A DNA stretch of 64,000 bases, from contig OW569380.1 of NCBI GenBank assembly GCA_937625935.1, positions 248,001 through 312,000 on the forward strand, given 5' to 3'. The translations under genes were made by a program, and so were the position numbers. The notes beneath the pieces were generated by a model. The model was given only the letters and a program-made list of their open reading frames with translations. It made no database searches and was not told the DNA's origin. Numbering within the stretch: position 1 is the stretch's first letter; every line of letters begins with the position of its first letter. Origin of the DNA: Tetramitus jugosus (lineage: Eukaryota > Heterolobosea > Eutetramitea > Acrasida > Vahlkampfiidae). Positions 58,678 through 64,000 of the stretch are shown here, piece by piece.

Positions 58678-61600
58678 TTATAATTTGTACATAGAGTCAA
58701 ATCTTCTCTCAATCTCATCTGGATTCCTCAGGCTGCCTGCATCTGAAGACTTTCCCCTCGCTGCAACCAGAGGACGGAACAGTTTGATGAGGGCAACTGG
58801 TGCCACAATGAGAACAACAGCCAAAATAGCAACGGACACACAGGCTAACACTATGAGAGCAATTGCATATGCTTTCAATCCTTTCTTTTTGTTCAAGCCT
58901 GTTGTTGAACATCCACATGGATTGGTACATGTTACTCCAATATTATCAACAGTCTCAGATGGTTGGATATAGTCCAATGACACTGTGTGACTGACAGGTT
59001 GCGAACACATGCATTGAACCACAACTGTCTGGTTTGTATTATTGTTCAGAGTGAGAACCTCTGTACGACAAACGTTCGTATCGTTCACCCATTGCTTAGT
59101 ATCTGCGTTCAAGTATTTGCAATTGTAATAGTAATCTTCAGTCTTATTGGATGTACTTGGAACGGTAACTGTTGATTGAATCAATGTGGAAGCAGAGTCA
59201 ACTCTTTGAATTTGTTGATTCGCAGTGAATAATGTGGTAGAGATCGTTGGAGAGACTTGAGTTGTGTCACACTTGTCCGAGTATTGGTCTGGAGGATTGG
59301 CGAGTACTTGACCTTGAACGTAAGTGGCTCCTGATGCTGCTAGAACAGTATTGTCTAAAACGATCTGAACATAATCAGTGTTGTTGTTAGTGCTATCTGA
59401 AGAGGGCTGTTTCACCAGCAATGTAGTGCCAGTCAGTGACCTTCGGGAACTGAGTGAGGAAGCGTTAAACTTAGAAATCACTGTTTCGAGGTTAGGAAGC
59501 GATATCTGTGATGTTTGTCCCTCAGTCATATTCTGACGAACTCGATCAGTCAAAACAGACACCATTGATGAGAAGGATTCTCTTTGGATCTTCGAGCTGT
59601 TGCCTGATATCATCACATTTGCCAAGTTATGGGCTACTGCGATGGTATCGTCAATCTTTGAGTCATTCCTGAGAAGGGATTGTCTCAAAATGTTTGATGA
59701 TTGCACTGTGGTTGATTCGGATAGATAGTTGTAATGTTGAGTAATAGTCTTGACAGTTTCAACTTGTGCAACTGTGCTCAACTCATCCAGTCTGGATTGA
59801 ACAATGTCAATTAACGTGCCCAGCAATTGAGATGTTTGATTCGATGAAATGACGTTGATTGAGGTGACCAACGAGTTGGTATACGTTGTCAATTCGGTTT
59901 CAAATTGAGTACCATTCGATTGGGACAATGAGTTGACTTGCTCGGTAAGTGCTGTGGTTGTTTGTGTCGAATCACCTTGGTAGAGAGTGACAACACCTGT
60001 CGATTCTGCTACTTCGTCAAACACACTTTGTGCTCGAACAAATACAGTGACATTACCAAGCAAAGGCATTGTGGTATTAAATGTTGAAGCAATTCCACTT
60101 GTGCGCAGATACACTCTTTGATTGTTTGAGTTGAAATAACCAAAGCTATACGACACGGTTGAATCGTTGCTCTTTGTCTTCAACAAGAATTGATCGACCA
60201 CAATGGCTCCCTTGCTTGGTGTCACTGTGAGAGGAGAAATAGCAAGACTTGGAACTGCTGAAATCGAAACTGTTGCAGATGAGAAGGTATTGGAGGTCTT
60301 GTAGACCTGAACATTCAATCGTACTGAATAATCATGAGATGATACTAGATTTGAGATGTTAAATTGCCATTTCTCAATGAGATTTGTGATTGTGTAGTTC
60401 ATTGGTATTTCCCTAACAGTAAGATTATCGCTCACTGTCCAAACAGCAGACGCCACAATGTTACCTCTAGGAACATATTCTGAGGTAAATGTTGCCTCGA
60501 CAGTCCATGTTTTTGATACTGGGAACGTGGAAAATCCGCTCAATTTGTTGGAATTAATTGCAATACTTGCACCGAACTCATCACAATATCTTCCATGATA
60601 ACCAGTGCCACACTCACAAGTGTCATTTTTCTTGCACACACCATTGCCACTACAAACATTCGCATCAGAGGCCAACGTGCCATTACAGATCATGCTTTGA
60701 CATTGATTGCCAGTATATCCAGTGCTGCATTGACAAACGTCATTCTGCTTACACACGCCATTACCATTACAAACATTGGGGTCAGATGCTAATGTACCGT
60801 TACAAGCCATGTTCTGACATATGTTGCCAATGTATCCAGGCTTACACTCACATATGTTATTTTTCTTACACGCACCATTACCATTACAAACACTAGGATC
60901 AGATGCTAATGTGCCATTACAAGCCATGTTCTGACATTGGATTCCAATATATCCAGCTTTACAAGTACAAGAATCTGTAGCTCCACAAGTACCGTTTCCA
61001 CTGCACACAGAGGATTCAAACGCATTGGTTCCAAAGCAATAAACAGCAGGTCCATTAATAATCTCTGCAACAAAGTTAAACTTGTTGGTGCTGGTAAAAC
61101 TTCTCTGTCCACTGCCAATTGAATAAGGAGCCTCACTGCGGCCCATGGCTAAAACATAGTTATCAGAGCCAACAGAAAGTGCAAGACCAGTTGCAACATT
61201 GTCGTTTACAACTGTTAAAATGTCGATAACATCTCCATTTGAGTTGTACCTCGAAACGAAACCAGTTTGAGATCCCTTTCCACAAATAGTGGAAAAGGTT
61301 CCGTTAATTGTACCGTTTCCGTTGCACCATCCTGTCAGAAGAATCGATCCATCTCCAGTAGTCACCATGCCAGAAGCTACAAACGAAATGTAATCCGATG
61401 GAGATAAGACAAATTCGCTCCAGGCTAATGAAGGACCAGTCTTGGAACCTTTCAGTAGTAAGATTGTTGGTAGGTCACCAACTCTCCAAAATAGATTGGT
61501 CGCCATATAGAATGAATTTGCATCAGCAGAAGTTACTTCAAGGACAGATCCCGAATAAAAGGCAGAGATCTGAGTTCCACGAATAAATGCTCCACTGGTC

Positions 61601-62493
61601 TTGTTCACATTAAAGATGTAAATATCGTTCAGACTCGTATTTTTTTGAGTGAAATAGGAGCTCTTAAAGTGTGCCTCTCCTGTGAAAGCACCTGCCACAA
61701 AGAGATATTGAGAATCTGATGAGACAGCAGTCACAGTTGAATTCGTCCAAGCTGATGCCCAAACACAACCACCTGTTTGATTGAATTTGGCAGCATAGGC
61801 ACTGACAGCAGTCTGTTGATTCTTCGATGGGCAATCGAATGGCAATTGACCGTTCGTTAATGGACCAACCAAGAAGACTGAATCGACGCCACCATCACAT
61901 GAAATGTGAGCATTAGACACCATGACATCACCTGATAATACATTGGACTGAACAATGGACTTGAACCAGATATTACTACCCGTAGAGTCATACTTTGCAA
62001 CAACAGCATAACTTCCCTGCACTCCACTAATGCCAAACTGTGGAAAATTACCTGTACAGTTGGGAAACACAACAATTAAGCTCTGATTATCACACGCTGG
62101 TAATAAAAAGGGAATATAGGATTGTGCTCCAGAATCGATACCAATAGCCCATTCATATCCCTTTGTTGTTTGTGATACGACATTCTTTGTCAGGACAGTT
62201 CTTCCAGCGGAGGAGACAGCAACGGAACCAAAGGAATTGGAGAGGATAGTAGCACTTGGGGTATCAGTCTTGAATGATCCATAGGTTATGAGAGAGTTGA
62301 GTACCTTGATACCAGTGAGTTTATGTGTCTCAGAGTCGTCCACAGCAGATATCGTACCAAAGGAAGTGCTTTCACTGTTCACTAAACCGAGTAGTGTGAC
62401 AAGAAAGCAGAGAGCTGTCCAACACAACAATGCTCGACAATAGGAAGAAGAAGAGGAATTCAACAACAACAAAACTCTGTTGTTGGAGGACAT
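58678..62493 (-). CDS. EGF/REJ-like/GAIN-GPS-like single-pass surface protein, paralogue 3
   Basis: 1271 residues, full length. Signal peptide (residues 1-40, ALLCWTALCFLVTLLGLV core), propeller-like region (about 41-480, with SBBP-type YAVVAKYDSTGSNIWFKS), four EGF-like modules in tandem (about 486-640; the two other paralogues have two), REJ-like beta domain (about 740-840), GAIN-like helical region, GPS-like cluster ending CMCSQPVSHTVSLDY, a transmembrane helix near 1205-1235 (KAYAIALIVLACVSVAIL) and tail with DEIERRFDSMYKL. The EGF modules 2-4 share a CNGTLASDxxVCNGNG repeat. It is opposite in strand and 50 kb from the others, and clearly more diverged. Role in adhesion or phagocytic recognition is inferred. 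Confidence 0.9.
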   Translation of the reverse strand: MSSNNRVLLLLNSSSSSYCRALLCWTALCFLVTLLGLVNSESTSFGTISAVDDSETHKLTGIKVLNSLITYGSFKTDTPSATILSNSFGSVAVSSAGRTVLTKNVVSQTTKGYEWAIGIDSGAQSYIPFLLPACDNQSLIVVFPNCTGNFPQFGISGVQGSYAVVAKYDSTGSNIWFKSIVQSNVLSGDVMVSNAHISCDGGVDSVFLVGPLTNGQLPFDCPSKNQQTAVSAYAAKFNQTGGCVWASAWTNSTVTAVSSDSQYLFVAGAFTGEAHFKSSYFTQKNTSLNDIYIFNVNKTSGAFIRGTQISAFYSGSVLEVTSADANSFYMATNLFWRVGDLPTILLLKGSKTGPSLAWSEFVLSPSDYISFVASGMVTTGDGSILLTGWCNGNGTINGTFSTICGKGSQTGFVSRYNSNGDVIDILTVVNDNVATGLALSVGSDNYVLAMGRSEAPYSIGSGQRSFTSTNKFNFVAEIINGPAVYCFGTNAFESSVCSGNGTCGATDSCTCKAGYIGIQCQNMACNGTLASDPSVCNGNGACKKNNICECKPGYIGNICQNMACNGTLASDPNVCNGNGVCKQNDVCQCSTGYTGNQCQSMICNGTLASDANVCSGNGVCKKNDTCECGTGYHGRYCDEFGASIAINSNKLSGFSTFPVSKTWTVEATFTSEYVPRGNIVASAVWTVSDNLTVREIPMNYTITNLIEKWQFNISNLVSSHDYSVRLNVQVYKTSNTFSSATVSISAVPSLAISPLTVTPSKGAIVVDQFLLKTKSNDSTVSYSFGYFNSNNQRVYLRTSGIASTFNTTMPLLGNVTVFVRAQSVFDEVAESTGVVTLYQGDSTQTTTALTEQVNSLSQSNGTQFETELTTYTNSLVTSINVISSNQTSQLLGTLIDIVQSRLDELSTVAQVETVKTITQHYNYLSESTTVQSSNILRQSLLRNDSKIDDTIAVAHNLANVMISGNSSKIQRESFSSMVSVLTDRVRQNMTEGQTSQISLPNLETVISKFNASSLSSRRSLTGTTLLVKQPSSDSTNNNTDYVQIVLDNTVLAASGATYVQGQVLANPPDQYSDKCDTTQVSPTISTTLFTANQQIQRVDSASTLIQSTVTVPSTSNKTEDYYYNCKYLNADTKQWVNDTNVCRTEVLTLNNNTNQTVVVQCMCSQPVSHTVSLDYIQPSETVDNIGVTCTNPCGCSTTGLNKKKGLKAYAIALIVLACVSVAILAVVLIVAPVALIKLFRPLVAARGKSSDAGSLRNPDEIERRFDSMYKL

Positions 62494-62767
62494 TTTGTGG
62501 TTTTTCTTGTAGCGATGTTCGTTTTGCTGATGACGGAACCAAAAGACACCTGAAACTTTCTCTTGGGGCTATCGTTATCTGTCAAGTGATCGCGTCAATA
62601 ACAAGAAGGAGGTGACTCGTTTTGGGCCATCACGGACGGCGAGATAGGATAGGTGAGTTTTTGTGAACTCGCTCCGACTCATCCTTTTCCTCATGTGAGT
62701 TAACTTCCACCGACAAGCTGTCAACTGTAATCCTCCGAATATCTCCGTCTTGAATGCTTGTGGTTAA

Positions 62768-63583
62768 TCATTTATTCAAGGCAGAAGCTTCTTCTGTGTT
62801 CCAGAGCACTCTTCCTTCCATGCCACCAGAAACTGTCAGAACATGTCCAGATATGTGAGACGCAAGTTTGTCACTTGCCAAAAACAAGATACTGTTCGAA
62901 ACATCTTCGGTAGAGGCTACCTTTCGAAGAGGGATTGTTTGATAGACGCGTGTTGTCACTTGGATATCATTCATAGCATGCTCGGCCATTGGTGTCAAAG
63001 TCCATCCAGGTGCCACTGTGTTCACTCTTCCTCTTGCAGCGATTCTCACAATCTCATTCTTCAACGAGAGCATAAATCCATACTGTGCAGCAGACTTACT
63101 TGAGGCGTAATCTGCATGACCTGCCTCACCAAACACTGCAGCAGTCGAACCAACCATGACAATGTTGCCATGTGAGCTCTGAGCCTCCTTTAATTGCTTG
63201 AGGAACTCCCGGGCAAACAAAAAGAAACCTGTCAGATTTACTTTCAAAGTATTTTCCCATTGATCCAGAGTCATATCGCACAAGGGAACATCCTTGGCAG
63301 GGAACACTCCATGATTCAAGATCAAAACATCAATTTTTGAGAAGTGATCAATGCATTTGCGAACGCACTGAACAACTTGTTCTTCCTGACAGGCGTCTGC
63401 CTGCACCAAAAAAGCTTGATCAGCATAAGCTTCCTGCAAGTTTTTCAACTCATCAGAGAGTGTTCTGTTGTAGTGCAGAGAAACGTTGGCACCCTGCTCA
63501 AGGAATTTGCGAGCAGTTTCTAGTCCAATGCCGCCAGAGGCACCAGTGACCAATACGTGTTGATTCTTGAAACCGAAATCCAT
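62768..63583 (-). CDS. Short-chain dehydrogenase/reductase (FabG-like)
   Basis: 271 residues. SDR enzymes reduce or oxidise carbonyls with NAD(P)H. Visible: Rossmann TGASGGIG (residues 13-20), structural NHGV (NNAG equivalent), catalytic Ser in MVGSTAAVFGEAG, and YxxxK in DYASSKSAA (Tyr159, Lys163), followed by NTVAPGWTLTPM. The closest style is bacterial-type 3-oxoacyl-ACP reductase, and an Arg in strand 2 (HYNRTLS) suggests NADPH. No targeting peptide. It is collinear on the minus strand with the partial gene at the window end. Confidence 0.93.
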   Translation of the reverse strand: MDFGFKNQHVLVTGASGGIGLETARKFLEQGANVSLHYNRTLSDELKNLQEAYADQAFLVQADACQEEQVVQCVRKCIDHFSKIDVLILNHGVFPAKDVPLCDMTLDQWENTLKVNLTGFFLFAREFLKQLKEAQSSHGNIVMVGSTAAVFGEAGHADYASSKSAAQYGFMLSLKNEIVRIAARGRVNTVAPGWTLTPMAEHAMNDIQVTTRVYQTIPLRKVASTEDVSNSILFLASDKLASHISGHVLTVSGGMEGRVLWNTEEASALNK

Positions 63584-63676
63584 GACTATTGTTTGTTTGC
63601 TTTTTTCTTGTTGGCACGGAAATGCATCGTTTGGGACAGTTTTTTTATGAATAAATTCAATATTAATTTTACAACC

Positions 63677-64000
63677 TTAGACATTGATGCCTCTTCTTTT
63701 TTGATACTCAGCCAGCGAAAGAACCTTATGGCCAGTGTATTCGCTCTTAATCTCCGGTGCCGGGACAGATCGAGCAGGAATCGTTGGTTGGGTTGCCTTG
63801 GATACTTCTAAAGAAAATTGTTAGTAAAGAAATCAAGTAGTTAACAAAATTGAACTCATATTAAATGAGCAACCATACCATTCAAATCAATATCAATGTC
63901 CAATTCGAATTGGTGTGACTCAACAAGACTTGCTCCTGGACTCTTCAACAATGCGAATTGATCCTCCTGCTTCTTCTCAACATCAGCAGGTGATTTCTTT
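63677..64000 (-). CDS. C-terminal part of an unknown soluble protein (5' partial, two exons visible)
   Basis: complement(join(63677..63807, 63879..>64000)); the 5' part is outside the window. A 71-nt intron (GTATGG...TCTTTAG) joins VESHQFELDIDIDLNE to VSKATQPTIPARSVPA. The visible piece is hydrophilic, with a Pro/Ala/Arg-rich segment and an ending GHKVLSLAEYQKRRGINV that looks like a conserved short helix. No family recognised from this fragment. Confidence 0.7.

Overview
The window looks like nuclear DNA of an intron-poor, gene-dense unicellular eukaryote, most likely a heterolobosean amoeboflagellate of the Naegleria type (inference, not checked by any search). Reasons: about 40 protein genes on both strands with intergenic gaps often of only tens to a few hundred bases; sparse short GT-AG introns (I can place 17, of 54-242 nt); CAA/AAC-rich low-complexity stretches; and a eukaryotic gene set (LisH-WD40 TBL1, YKT6, Rpt2, COMM domain, Arp10, mitoribosomal uL24) beside amoeba-style genes (membrane hybrid histidine kinase, CRT-like transporter, EGF/GAIN-like surface proteins). 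No tRNA, rRNA, CRISPR array or transposase was recognised.

Layout. 0-6 kb: two tandem paralogues of a large secreted or surface single-pass protein (EGF + REJ-like + GAIN/GPS-like + TM + short conserved tail), the first cut by the window edge; a third paralogue lies inverted at 58.7-62.5 kb. 6-14 kb: a stress/allergen-like repeat protein, HEMK1/PrmC methyltransferase, a seven-TM protein of unknown function, a two-TM protein, a split LAMTOR4-like gene, an EF-hand protein and a lipid-anchored longin R-SNARE. 14-25 kb: DDX3/Ded1 helicase with an in-frame upstream mitochondrial-like presequence, a possible axonemal protein, an unknown protein, an F-box/polytopic membrane protein 12 nt from a GNAT gene, an AARSD1-type tRNA editing protein and a low-complexity protein. 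25-29 kb: gene-poor stretch with an eroded ORF, a lone PI31 C-terminal-like protein and an imperfect inverted repeat next to YKT6.

29-45 kb: Trx-UIM-UBA-UBX protein, twin CX9C protein, CRT-like transporter (3 exons), LRR-PH-like protein, four-RPEL protein, COMMD protein, acidic helical-repeat protein, TBL1 (4 exons), APH-fold kinase and a mitochondrial membrane protein. 45-58 kb: hybrid histidine kinase (3 exons), secreted Cys-repeat protein, Rpt2, PNKD-like membrane-anchored glyoxalase-II homologue, Arp10, two mitochondrial translation-type proteins and an MFS transporter. 62.7-64 kb: an SDR reductase and the 3' end of an unknown gene.

The genes do not form an operon or one pathway. Themes that recur are ubiquitin/proteasome (Rpt2, PI31-like, Trx-UBX, COMMD, F-box), membrane traffic (YKT6, second R-SNARE, LAMTOR4-like, Arp10) and mitochondria (uL24m, CX9C, COA1-like, HEMK1). 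Several true genes extend beyond single open frames; exon joins given below were worked out by reading splice sites and frame by hand.
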